Source: Spirochaetia bacterium (lineage in GTDB: Bacteria; Spirochaetota; Spirochaetia; Treponematales; Treponemataceae). Taken from it: 45,296 bases of DNA. Both the position numbers and the translations under genes were made by a program. Under the pieces are notes generated by a model. That model saw nothing but the letters and a program-made list of their open reading frames with translations, did no database searches and had not been told where the DNA came from. Of the stretch, positions 6,816-15,035 are shown one piece after another; position 1 is the first letter of the stretch, and every line of letters begins with the position of its first letter. Where the stretch lies: positions 1-45,296 of the forward strand of contig CAAGIS010000224.1 in NCBI GenBank assembly GCA_900769985.1, in the 5' to 3' direction.

Positions 6816-8648
6816 TCAGCAAAGTTGTCTGCAAACGGAAAAATTATTAAACTCGCCGCACGAAAAAAATAAGTTACCGATCGATTTTAAATATACGGCA
6901 TAATCTGTAATCCCTTCGCCAATGTTTGGGTAAAATGCAGAAAAAATCACGTCGGCGACAAAAACCGCAACCAGAACGACAGAAACTGCAACTGCAATTC
7001 GTTCAGGGATTTTTGACAGCAGATTGTCAAGAAGCGGAGATGCACAATAGACTGCCACACAGCCTGCAATTCCAAAAACGAGAAGACCCTCTGCACAAAC
7101 GCGTCCGTTTATATTCAAAAAATAGCCTGTATAATCCCACCACTTTGTTCCGTTCTGCGTAACTTCCAAAAACCATGAAGTTGCATATTCTACAATTCCG
7201 CATAAAACGACAGAACTAAAAAACTCTGCAACAGGATGCTTTCTAAATTCCTTTAAGAGTACAAGAATTAAAATTCCGCCTGCACCGTAAATCGGAAGCC
7301 ATGGACCATGAAGCACTCCCCTGTTTACAAAAATTCCTTTTTCGATAATCGTCAGATCGACTTCCCAAATCCAGCCGACAACGCAAAAAATAAAAAACAT
7401 CAAAACAAGATTTACAACAGAATAATTACGGAGATACATTGAGTTTTCCAAAAAAAGCCGGCGCTCATGAGAAGGAATAGGGCTTAATCTTTCTGCGTAA
7501 CTTTTACCTTGTATTGATTCTTTGTAAAGTTCAACAGTCTTCTGGCGTACCATATCCTGACGGTATTTTATTTCGTTATCATCGTAGCGAAGGACAACAC
7601 CAAAGACACTTGCAAAAAAATGGTGGATTTTTGAAGTCTGCGTCAGAACGACACCAGGTTTTTGCATCATCTGAATTACGTCAGAATATTTTTCTTTTAT
7701 CAAAGATTCGTCCGCTTTTTCAAACAAATATTTGTCGTTCAGTTTTTCAAATTGCAACGGAGTTTTTTCTTTGGCAAGATTTCTGACATAAACATAATAT
7801 TCATTGAACGTAAGAACTTTGTATGCAGAAACGTAAACAAACGAAAGAAGCCCGAACGTAAAAATATCAAGAATGTCCCAAAACAAAAACGACAGTTCAA
7901 GTTTAAAACATTCCCATTTATGACCGTTCATCATTTTTGCAGAAAGTGCCATTGCCTCTTTACCTGAAAGAGTAGGATTTTCTGCAAGAATATAAGGAAC
8001 TAAATAATACGAATATCTTTTTACAGGATAACCGGCAATCGTAAAAAGCCACAGCGTTTCAAAAACATATCTTCTGAACATCGCCATTGAAACAGCAGTC
8101 CATTTTTTTACATGAAACAAATACAAAAGCGATGAAGAGTGAATTTTCTCATAGACTCGCCCTTCCAGAAAAAAGCGGATGAACACAACCTGAAAAACTT
8201 TTACAAAAAAGAAAATCCTTACAAATGCAAGACAGAGTGCAAGAAAAGCAAAAATAATTTTTGCCGCAATTCCAGACCCTGTAATACCGCAGATTGCAAT
8301 GAAAATCGTAACAAGAAAAGAACCTGATGCAATACCGTTTACGATTTGAGAAAGAACTCCTTTTGCATGACCAAATTCAATATGCCCTATGCTGAAACTT
8401 GACTCGACAAGTCGCCTGTGATAATTGTCAATCTGTTCAAGAGTATCATCAAAAGTTCCGTCAAACATTGATTCAACCATTCTCGTAACAGTATTCGGCT
8501 GAATCTCTTTTTTGTAATTAAAAATTGAAAGAGGATTCCTGCGTATCGTTCCAACCAAAATTGCAAAAAATACAATTCCGGCAAAAACAAAATATTTTTT
8601 TTTCAGAACAGCCCTTGCATCTGATTTTATTTTTTTTCTGCTGAACAT
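6816..8648 (-). CDS. DUF975 - CmpB (putative ABC transporter permease) fusion membrane protein
   Basis: 610 residues. The first 300 resemble DUF975 integral membrane proteins: a basic N-terminus, several helices and ALSAKMMNGHKWECFKLELSF, the family's signature before two further helices. After a soluble linker of roughly 100 residues, the C-terminal 190 resemble the CmpB/ABC_trans_CmpB family: FFIFCVVGWIWEV, RGVLHGPWLPIYGAGG, VEYATSWFLE and WWDYTGYFLNINGRVC. Both families are clostridial/spirochaetal membrane proteins of unknown function and usually occur as separate proteins. A GGAG site lies 7 nt before the ATG. About ten membrane helices in all. No ATPase gene adjoins, so an ABC transporter role is doubtful. 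Confidence 0.75.
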   Translation of the reverse strand: MFSRKKIKSDARAVLKKKYFVFAGIVFFAILVGTIRRNPLSIFNYKKEIQPNTVTRMVESMFDGTFDDTLEQIDNYHRRLVESSFSIGHIEFGHAKGVLSQIVNGIASGSFLVTIFIAICGITGSGIAAKIIFAFLALCLAFVRIFFFVKVFQVVFIRFFLEGRVYEKIHSSSLLYLFHVKKWTAVSMAMFRRYVFETLWLFTIAGYPVKRYSYYLVPYILAENPTLSGKEAMALSAKMMNGHKWECFKLELSFLFWDILDIFTFGLLSFVYVSAYKVLTFNEYYVYVRNLAKEKTPLQFEKLNDKYLFEKADESLIKEKYSDVIQMMQKPGVVLTQTSKIHHFFASVFGVVLRYDDNEIKYRQDMVRQKTVELYKESIQGKSYAERLSPIPSHERRLFLENSMYLRNYSVVNLVLMFFIFCVVGWIWEVDLTIIEKGIFVNRGVLHGPWLPIYGAGGILILVLLKEFRKHPVAEFFSSVVLCGIVEYATSWFLEVTQNGTKWWDYTGYFLNINGRVCAEGLLVFGIAGCVAVYCASPLLDNLLSKIPERIAVAVSVVLVAVFVADVIFSAFYPNIGEGITDYAVYLKSIGNLFFSCGEFNNFSVCRQLC

Positions 8649-8697
8649 ATTAAAACTCCGTAATCACCAGCAGTATAATACATTCCGCAGAAAAAAG

Positions 8698-10038
8698 TCA
8701 GTCAGTAAATCTGATTTTGAAAAACCTGATTGAATTTATTATTCCCCTAACAAATTCATCTGCAAGAACCGCAAGGAAAACTCCGACAATACCCAGATGA
8801 AGTCCTATTACAAACAAAAGCGCCATCGAAACTACAAAAACAGTTCCAAAAATCTGCGTAAAGAACATCCATCGCGTATCACCATATCCGCGGATTCCGT
8901 TTCCGATTATTATGTTCAAAGATTTTGAAAACAAATTTATTCCGACTAATGCAAGATATATGCTCGAAGTCTGGATAATATTTGCATCTTTTGTAAACCA
9001 GCCCAAAACCTGATGTGGAAACAGCAAGCACAAAACAAGCGTAAAACCCGACACGATTGCTGACCAGATGTAAGCAGTTTTTACGACACTTCTAAAAAGC
9101 TTAAAGTCTTTTGAACCTGTAGCCTCGCTTGTCAAAGTTACAGTTCCATTTCCGATTGAACCGATTACGACAACTGCAAGAACTTCGATTGTAAATACAA
9201 TTGAATAAATCGCAGCCGCAAATTCATTTATCGTATTCAAAATTCTTATAAGCATTAAATTTCCAAAGTTCCAGCAAAAATCTTCTGACGCCGTAGGAAT
9301 TCCTAGTTTTACGCTTTTTAAATACAAACTCAATTTTGCATGTCGAACTTCGTCCAAAGTCGGTTTTGTTATCAAATGCCGACTCTTTACAACCCTTACA
9401 AAAATATAGATTGCGCCTATAAATTCTGAAACAGTCGTCGCAATTGCAGCACCGGCAATTCCCATCGCAGGAAAACCAAACTTTCCGAAAATCATAACGT
9501 AGTCAAGAATTACATTCATTCCAGAACGGATAATTCCATATACAACAAGCGGCTTTGTATTGCCTGAAGACTGGAGTATTACATTAAGGGCGGCGCCTGT
9601 TCCGATTAAAAGAAAAACAGGTGCATAAAAGCGCGTATAAGTAACACAAGGCCCCATTACATTTTCAGAAACACCCATAAGCCTGTAAACCATAGGCGCG
9701 CAAAACACCCAGAAGAAAAAAAGCACGACAGGAAGTACGTTATGAAAAACAAGAAGGCTTGCCGCATATTCGCGCGCCTGCTTTTCATTGCGTGCACCGA
9801 TTGACTGGCTTATCAAAATAGACGCACCCATACTGAGCGAAAATACAAAAGACATAGTTGTCCATACAGGTGCAGTAGCATTGCCGATTGCACTCATATA
9901 AAGAACTTCTAGCCGCCCAAGAAAAATTCTGTCAATCACCATCTGAATCTGCGAAATCAACTGGCTCAACATAATTGGCAGAAAAATTTTAAATAATTTT
10001 ACTTTGTATTCTGCAAATAGAATTTTTTTAAATACCAT
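8698..10038 (-). CDS. MATE-family multidrug/cation antiporter
   Basis: 446 residues with the twelve-helix pattern of MATE (DinF/NorM-like) transporters. The first helix pair holds PIMLSQLISQIQMVIDRIFLG and the GASILISQSIGARNEKQAREYA loop typical of the family; the repeat half starts near residue 235. Such proteins expel cationic drugs or metabolites using Na+ or H+ gradients across the inner membrane. An AGGG site is 5 nt before the ATG. It lies alone between pgeF and the DUF975 gene. A second MATE gene (15036-16382) is only moderately similar, so they are not a recent duplication. Substrate unknown. Confidence 0.9.
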   Translation of the reverse strand: MVFKKILFAEYKVKLFKIFLPIMLSQLISQIQMVIDRIFLGRLEVLYMSAIGNATAPVWTTMSFVFSLSMGASILISQSIGARNEKQAREYAASLLVFHNVLPVVLFFFWVFCAPMVYRLMGVSENVMGPCVTYTRFYAPVFLLIGTGAALNVILQSSGNTKPLVVYGIIRSGMNVILDYVMIFGKFGFPAMGIAGAAIATTVSEFIGAIYIFVRVVKSRHLITKPTLDEVRHAKLSLYLKSVKLGIPTASEDFCWNFGNLMLIRILNTINEFAAAIYSIVFTIEVLAVVVIGSIGNGTVTLTSEATGSKDFKLFRSVVKTAYIWSAIVSGFTLVLCLLFPHQVLGWFTKDANIIQTSSIYLALVGINLFSKSLNIIIGNGIRGYGDTRWMFFTQIFGTVFVVSMALLFVIGLHLGIVGVFLAVLADEFVRGIINSIRFFKIRFTD

Positions 10039-10191
10039 ATAAACCCTTGTAAAAATTAAGTTTTTTTCATATTTTTCATATCGATAAAGTAAATTATCAG
10101 TAGTGCAATTTTAATGAACAGCAATTAATAGTCAATATGATTTATTAAATTTGTAATTTAATTTTTTTTGTTTTACTTGTTTAAAATTTTT

Positions 10192-11016
10192 TTATTGCGA
10201 GTTTTTTTTATCATCGCAAATCATTATTGCCGTAAGAATATGAGAAACCTTTGATTTTGTTCTCCTGAACGAACACAAATTTTCTGACTCAATCGTACAT
10301 TTATTGACAGAAAAAATATTTTCGCTCAAAAGCCCGCATCGTAATAAAGAAACTTCGATTGCAGAAATCAAATCAAGATTATATTTGTCTTTCTGTTCCC
10401 TGCATGGAATAAAAAGCCTGTCAATATCGTTTTTAAAATTCACTTCAAATTCACTGATTAAATCGCTTCCAACTTCATAGCAGTTTTTGCAGGCGCACGG
10501 ACCTGTTACGGCAATTATATCATGCGGGAGAGAATTAAATTTTTCCTGCATTACGCAGACTGCATTGCGCACGATTTCTTTTGCAGTTCCGCGCCAGCCA
10601 CTATGAACCATTGCAATGACTTTTTTCTCTGGGTCAAAAAAATAGACAGGAACACAGTCTGCCTCAAAAGAACAAAGCAAAAGTTGATTTTCATTTGTAA
10701 CGATTCCGTCGTAATCTTTTGAAGAAGTCTGCCTTACAACTCCCTCGCCGCTGTTTTCTTTTTGCATTACGAGTACATTTGACGTATGCGTTTGAAAAGT
10801 CGTACAAAAACGCTCCTGAGAAATTCCAAGAGTTCTTGAAAGTTTTTTAAAATTCTCTGCGGCGCCGTCCGTTCCAAATTTCCATGCTGAATTTTTAGCA
10901 GACGTAAATATGGCTTTTACGTTACCTTTTTTTTCAAGTTCATTAATTGAATAATATTCTATAAAATCCGTATCGAAATCTGTTCCGCTATGAAACGTAA
11001 TGTCTGTATATTTCAT
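10192..11016 (-). CDS. pgeF: Peptidoglycan editing factor PgeF / YfiH-type multicopper-like protein
   Basis: 274 residues. The three metal ligands of the YfiH/PgeF (laccase-domain) family are in place: H77 in FQTHTSNV, C121 in FEADCVPV and H138 in MVHSGWRGT, with TGPCACKNCYEVG following. Members have been reported as purine nucleoside phosphorylase/adenosine deaminase-like enzymes and as factors preventing wrong amino acids in peptidoglycan. It overlaps the upstream ATP-grasp gene by 4 nt, so the two are translationally coupled; an ATP-grasp partner fits a role around peptide ligation, but that is inference. The C-terminus is normal. Confidence 0.85.
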   Translation of the reverse strand: MKYTDITFHSGTDFDTDFIEYYSINELEKKGNVKAIFTSAKNSAWKFGTDGAAENFKKLSRTLGISQERFCTTFQTHTSNVLVMQKENSGEGVVRQTSSKDYDGIVTNENQLLLCSFEADCVPVYFFDPEKKVIAMVHSGWRGTAKEIVRNAVCVMQEKFNSLPHDIIAVTGPCACKNCYEVGSDLISEFEVNFKNDIDRLFIPCREQKDKYNLDLISAIEVSLLRCGLLSENIFSVNKCTIESENLCSFRRTKSKVSHILTAIMICDDKKNSQ

Positions 11017-12350
11017 TTTTTACCTGTTATCAATGCAAGGGCCTTTGCATTATCATAAAATTTTTTTTCCATTTTATCAGGAAATAGTTCATTCAAAGTT
11101 TCAAGGTCTTTCATCGTTTCGTCAAGCGATAATGTCTGCCCGAAAATTACTTCTGCATATCCGACTTCGCGGAGCTGCTTTGCCTCGTTATTTTCTATTT
11201 GATTGACTGCATACACAAAATCTACTGACGAAAGTTTTTTTAAAAGTCCTTCATCAAGCAGCGGAAATTTTAAATTCATCACGGATAGAAATTTTTTGTC
11301 ATCCCATTTTAAAATTCCTGCAGAAAACAAAATCAACTCATAAAGCGACATATTCATCGAAGCTGCCATAGTCTGAGTCATTCCTGAAATACGCGAATTG
11401 ATTTCTACAATGTACCATTTGCCGCAAGAAAAAATCAAATCAATTTGTGCAATGCCAGAAAATTCAAGAAGATTTGCAAGACGCAGAATTTCATTTTTTA
11501 ATTCATCTGTTTTAAACAGCGCATTTTCTACAGGGCCGAGTTTTACATTCTGTTTTGGACTTGTAAGCCCAAACTGGTTTACACTGTTTATCAGCGGTGC
11601 AGAAACTGTATAATTGCCGTCAGTTCCGTAAACTTCAATTCCAAAAGACTGGCCATCTAAAAATTCTTCAACAAGCCTGTCACCGTTGTTTTTCTTGGAT
11701 AAAAGAATATGCCTTGCTTCTGCAAAAGTCGAAGCGACATCCATTCCAAAAGAAGAAAGTCCTGCAGTATCTTTTATAACAACAGGAAATTTTAATTTTT
11801 TTATTTCGGAAAAAACGTATTCTTTATAAACGTTCTCTGCTACAGTATTTTTGCTCCGTTCTGCATAAAACATTTCATGATGAACGTAAACTGCCGGCGC
11901 AAAGTTAAAATTATTCTGACGTAAAAACAAATGCGTTTTAAACTTGTCAAAGCAGATTGCAGAAGTCTTCGCACTGTGGCAGACAGTTTTTATGCCTGCA
12001 TCACAAAGGAGTTCTGCAATCATCGAATCTTTTATTCCTAGCCAGTCAAACGGCTGTGTCCAGTAAGTTACAGCAATTGCGATGTCAGGCTTTTGTTCAA
12101 TAATCATCTGCGCAATTTTATTGCAGCCGGAATTTTCCTGTTCAACAAAAATAAAGTTTACAAAAGGATTTTCTTTGCAGCTTTCATCAAACAAAAACAT
12201 TCCGGGCATCTGCATTACAACAGTAAAATCATGCTCAGGAAATTTCTGTTTTAAATTATTCCACTGTTCAAAGCAGGACGGAATCATTTTTAAAGTGATT
12301 TTTCCATGACTGTAAAAATTTGAATTAGTGGAATAAAATAAAATCTTCAT
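11013..12350 (-). CDS. ATP-grasp ligase-like protein
   Basis: 445 residues. The central and C-terminal parts show the ATP-grasp fold: KFPVVIKDTAGLSSFGMDVA (nucleotide lysine and glycine-rich loop), RLVEEFLDGQSFGIEVYG and GIAQIDLIFSCGKWYIVEINSRISG, where the ...EINSR motif supplies the metal ligands. The N-terminal 110 residues are a Rossmann-like pre-domain. The family joins a carboxylate to an amine using ATP (D-Ala-D-Ala, carbamoyl, peptide or amino acid ligases); the substrate cannot be read here. No Shine-Dalgarno site is visible before the ATG; a short repeat AGAACTT precedes it. It lies 32 bp after the PspC gene and overlaps pgeF by 4 nt. Confidence 0.8.
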   Translation of the reverse strand: MKILFYSTNSNFYSHGKITLKMIPSCFEQWNNLKQKFPEHDFTVVMQMPGMFLFDESCKENPFVNFIFVEQENSGCNKIAQMIIEQKPDIAIAVTYWTQPFDWLGIKDSMIAELLCDAGIKTVCHSAKTSAICFDKFKTHLFLRQNNFNFAPAVYVHHEMFYAERSKNTVAENVYKEYVFSEIKKLKFPVVIKDTAGLSSFGMDVASTFAEARHILLSKKNNGDRLVEEFLDGQSFGIEVYGTDGNYTVSAPLINSVNQFGLTSPKQNVKLGPVENALFKTDELKNEILRLANLLEFSGIAQIDLIFSCGKWYIVEINSRISGMTQTMAASMNMSLYELILFSAGILKWDDKKFLSVMNLKFPLLDEGLLKKLSSVDFVYAVNQIENNEAKQLREVGYAEVIFGQTLSLDETMKDLETLNELFPDKMEKKFYDNAKALALITGKK

Positions 12351-12382
12351 AAGTTCTGCAAGTTCTGACGGATTTTTAACCC

Positions 12383-12691
12383 TTATTTTTTTGAAAAGTA
12401 AGAATCAAACTCTTCATCGTCAGAAGTAAATTTTTTATTTGACTTTGAATGTTTTTGATAATCCTTATTCAACTGTTCCATATTATCAAAATTTTCAAAA
12501 TCGTCAACCGGTGTATTCGGTATTATCAAAGCTGCAACAATATAAACAAGAATTCCAGTTCCGCCAAAAAACAAAACTATGACAAAAATCAACCGGATGA
12601 TAGTCGGATCAATGTTTAAATATTCTCCGATTCCACCGCAAGTTCCTGTAAAAACTTTGTTCTTATTTGATTTATACAATTTCTTCTGCAT
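12383..12691 (-). CDS. PspC-domain envelope stress protein
   Basis: 102 residues. The PspC domain is complete: KLYKSNKNKVFTGTCGGIGEYLNIDPTIIRLIFVIVLF, then a glycine break and a second hydrophobic stretch (GILVYIVAALIIP). The domain is an inner-membrane hairpin that in phage-shock systems senses envelope stress. The polar, lysine/serine-rich C-terminal tail of about 40 residues is cytoplasmic or disordered. A GGGAGATGA site precedes the ATG. It lies 88 bp after the HAAS/DUF4097 gene of the PadR operon, a common neighbourhood for PspC proteins, and probably belongs to the same envelope-stress response. Confidence 0.9.
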   Translation of the reverse strand: MQKKLYKSNKNKVFTGTCGGIGEYLNIDPTIIRLIFVIVLFFGGTGILVYIVAALIIPNTPVDDFENFDNMEQLNKDYQKHSKSNKKFTSDDEEFDSYFSKK

Positions 12692-12779
12692 TTTTTTTCA
12701 TCTCCCTATATAAAAAAGTTTACAACACAAACTTACAATATAAAAGCCGAATCATTTGAGCAGCTTTTATATTACCCTA

Positions 12780-13727
12780 TTAAAACTCATCAAATGAAAC
12801 TTTAACTTCGCCCATTCCGCACTTAATTATAAAATGGTTTTCTTTTTTTTCGCCATAATAATTTTGTGCAAAACCACTGCGCTTGTCTTTGTTGAACGAA
12901 ATGCTGCCCATTGCAACTTTTCCTTCGTATGAATAACCAGCCGCAGAAACAGGCATCTTGATTTTTATGCAGCCCATTCCGCAGTCAAGTTTTGTAACAC
13001 CAGAAAAAGTTCCGTTTATCATTACATTTCCCATTCCGCACCTTATTGAACTCATCGAAGAATCTATGCCTGAAAGTTCAAAGTTTCCGGCACTAACATC
13101 TATCATCGTACGCAAACTTTTTATATTCAATTTTTTAGTACGGAGCTGTCCTGCACCAAGCGTAATTTTTGTATTTTCAAAAACAGCTTTTTCAGGAAGC
13201 GTAATCAAAATACGCGGACACCAGTGAGCCCTTTCATCATGACTAAAAAACTTTTTTCGCGGAATGGCACGCCGGTTTTCGATAATCAAAGTACCGGCTT
13301 CATTTATTTCGCACCTGAAATCTTCTGATAATATTCCACGCGTTTCAACTTTAAAATCGCTCCCTGTTTTTAAAACCACGTTTCCGGCACCTATTGCAAT
13401 ACCAAGATTTTTTACCTGGCGTTTTGAAAAACTAAAAGACAGCTTTTCGTCTGTTTCAAAAGATTCTGCTCTGTTAAAAAAATCACTCTGTTCAGAATCT
13501 GCGCTTTCGTCTTCTTCTTCTTTTTTTGGACTTGCTGGAACGCATGAAAATTTTTCGATTATTGCTTTTGCAAGTTCTTCCGGTTCGCCCAGTTCTTCAA
13601 AAACTTTGTCGTCATCATCTGCATCATCAAAGTAATTTGAATAATAATCAAGGGCTTCTTTTCGTTCATCTGCAGGCAATGCCTGAATCAAACTTTCAAG
13701 TTTTTTTAAGTAAGATTTCTTTGTCAT
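12780..13727 (-). CDS. HAAS (DUF1700) - DUF4097 putative anti-sigma/adhesin-like protein
   Basis: 315 residues. The N-terminus is a HAAS-type helical domain (KKLESLIQALPADERKEALDYYSNYFDDA, then EELGEPEELAKAII), usually found beside PadR regulators. An acidic linker (85-105) leads to a repetitive beta-strand domain of the DUF4097 type, where turns recur as GAGNVVLKTG, GAGQLRTKKL, SAGNFELSG, GMGNVMING, GMGCIKIKM and GMGEVKVSF. There is no membrane helix or signal peptide, unusual for proteins of this group, so it appears cytoplasmic. It starts 14 bp after the padR gene with a GGAG site; the two form an operon. Confidence 0.85.
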   Translation of the reverse strand: MTKKSYLKKLESLIQALPADERKEALDYYSNYFDDADDDDKVFEELGEPEELAKAIIEKFSCVPASPKKEEEDESADSEQSDFFNRAESFETDEKLSFSFSKRQVKNLGIAIGAGNVVLKTGSDFKVETRGILSEDFRCEINEAGTLIIENRRAIPRKKFFSHDERAHWCPRILITLPEKAVFENTKITLGAGQLRTKKLNIKSLRTMIDVSAGNFELSGIDSSMSSIRCGMGNVMINGTFSGVTKLDCGMGCIKIKMPVSAAGYSYEGKVAMGSISFNKDKRSGFAQNYYGEKKENHFIIKCGMGEVKVSFDEF

Positions 13728-13741
13728 AACAAACTCCTGTC

Positions 13742-14050
13742 CTATTCTCCCATTAGAATTGAATCAATTTTTTTGCGGTATTCAAGCCAGCCGCTTCGAT
13801 AGTTGTCAAGCAATATCATTCCATTTGATGTAATTTTATAATAGCGCCTGTTTCGCCCGTCAAATTCCATATCATAAGTTTCAAGATAACCGTCTTTCTG
13901 TAGCCTTCTCAAAACCGGATAAAGAGTACTCTCGGAAACATCAAGAACTTTGCGCACGTCCTGCGTAATTTTGTAACCATAAGTTCCCTCTCTTGAAACG
14001 ACAGACAACACTATTGCATCAAGCAGAATTGTGCCTGTATTAAAATTCAT
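13742..14050 (-). CDS. PadR-family transcriptional regulator
   Basis: 102 residues, typical short PadR (subfamily 2). The winged helix reads TYGYKITQDVRKVLDVSESTLYP, then VLRRLQKDGYLE, with RRYYKITSNG as the wing and a final helix for dimerisation. It lies first in an operon with the HAAS/DUF4097 gene, a pairing seen widely in Firmicutes and spirochaetes, where PadR represses the operon until a ligand or envelope stress releases it. A GGAGG site lies before the ATG. Its own promoter overlaps a palindrome, which suggests autoregulation. Confidence 0.92.
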   Translation of the reverse strand: MNFNTGTILLDAIVLSVVSREGTYGYKITQDVRKVLDVSESTLYPVLRRLQKDGYLETYDMEFDGRNRRYYKITSNGMILLDNYRSGWLEYRKKIDSILMGE

Positions 14051-14081
14051 GTAAACCTCCGTTTATGGATTCTACAATATC

Positions 14082-14124
14082 ATACTGATAAGTATACTAT
14101 ATTAAATATAATATAATAAGTCAA
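14082..14124 (-). promoter_or_regulatory. padR operon promoter with overlapping palindrome (likely PadR operator)
   Basis: On the minus strand TTGACT (14119-14124), a 17-base spacer and TATAGT (14096-14101). Directly downstream, over the predicted start of transcription, lies the palindrome ATACTGATAAGTAT (14082-14095), with AGTATACT overlapping it. The position suits repression by the adjacent PadR protein; binding is inferred. Confidence 0.6.
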
Positions 14125-14164
14125 GCAATATTATAATTTTTTTAAGAAAATTCTAAAAACTGCA

Positions 14165-14208
14165 TAAAAAAGGCTGAACGATTGAAATACATTCAACCAT
14201 TCAGCCTT
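14165..14208 (-). terminator. Terminator of the duplicated-domain secreted protein
   Basis: Stem AAGGCTGAA/TTCAGCCTT (14170-14178 with 14200-14208) with a nested TTGAA/TTCAA pair; on the minus strand it is followed by a T-run. It lies 23 bp after the stop of the gene at 14232. Confidence 0.75.
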
Positions 14209-14231
14209 ACGTTTCTACTTAACGATTAAAA

Positions 14232-14963
14232 CTACTTAACTTGTATGTACAAATCATTGTGTTTTTTTGACACAGAAAAAGAATATTCTTTCCCATTTTC
14301 AGAAGCAACTGCAAAATAGCGGTAATCGGAAACGTTATCAAGCGGAGTATCAACTAAATCTGTATCAGATTTTTCTTTTAAATGAGCGCAACCTACTTTT
14401 TGCCATGGCTCTGATTCTTCGTTAAAAGCATAAACCCAAAATGTAATGTCAGAATCATCAGAAAGATTTTCAAATCTGATTCTGTCTTTAAATTTACCTT
14501 CTACTTCCTTTGCATCGATTACAAAAGCCTGCGTTTTTCTTGCTTCGTCAGCAGAGTCATCAGACGGATTAATAAAAATGTAAAGATCGTGATTACGCGC
14601 TTCAACAGAACATTTAAATCCGATACCTTTTTCAGAAACAACAGCAAAATATTTTACCTTTCTTATTTTGCCTTCTTTTTTTGAATCAACAAAAGCTGTA
14701 TCTGTATACCCCTTTAACTGTGCATGTCCGTACAACTGCCAGCCAGCATTTTTACCTTTCTGCTCATAGTAATAAACAGAAAAACCGATGTTTTTTTCTT
14801 CCGTCAGATTTATAAGCCTTACGCTGTCTTTAAATTTTCCCTTTAACGAAGAAACATCAAGAACAACTGAATCAGGCTTGTCAAATGCAGGAATTTCCTG
14901 CGCAAACAGACTGCCTGCCGATAATGCCAGCGCCGTCAGAACAACAAATAAACTCTTTTTCAT
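14232..14963 (-). CDS. Secreted periplasmic protein with two copies of a ~105-residue domain
   Basis: 243 residues with a signal peptide (basic start, hydrophobic core, SLFAQ cleavage region near residue 22). The mature protein is two aligned repeats. Repeat 1 runs about 30-130 (VLDVSSLKGKFKDSVRLINL ... YFAVVSEKG ... NHDLYIFIN); repeat 2 runs about 145-243 (VIDAKEVEGKFKDRIRFENL ... YFAVASENG ... HNDLYIQVK). Conserved marks are GKFKD, a W before an LYGHAQLK/VGCAHLK strand, TD..VD and the KYFAV/RYFAV strand. I recognise no family; it appears to be a beta-rich envelope domain. GGAGG precedes the ATG, TATAAT lies upstream, and a terminator follows, so it is monocistronic. Confidence 0.75.
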   Translation of the reverse strand: MKKSLFVVLTALALSAGSLFAQEIPAFDKPDSVVLDVSSLKGKFKDSVRLINLTEEKNIGFSVYYYEQKGKNAGWQLYGHAQLKGYTDTAFVDSKKEGKIRKVKYFAVVSEKGIGFKCSVEARNHDLYIFINPSDDSADEARKTQAFVIDAKEVEGKFKDRIRFENLSDDSDITFWVYAFNEESEPWQKVGCAHLKEKSDTDLVDTPLDNVSDYRYFAVASENGKEYSFSVSKKHNDLYIQVK

Positions 14964-15035
14964 TTAGACCTCCAGAAAAAGTTATTATACAAACCCATAA
15001 TAACTATTTAAAATAAAATACTAATATTATTACCG

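Noticed and set aside
13264..13635. Serine-rich open frame on the plus strand
   Set aside because: It is the reverse frame of the acidic linker and repeats of the HAAS/DUF4097 gene; low complexity and no ribosome site.
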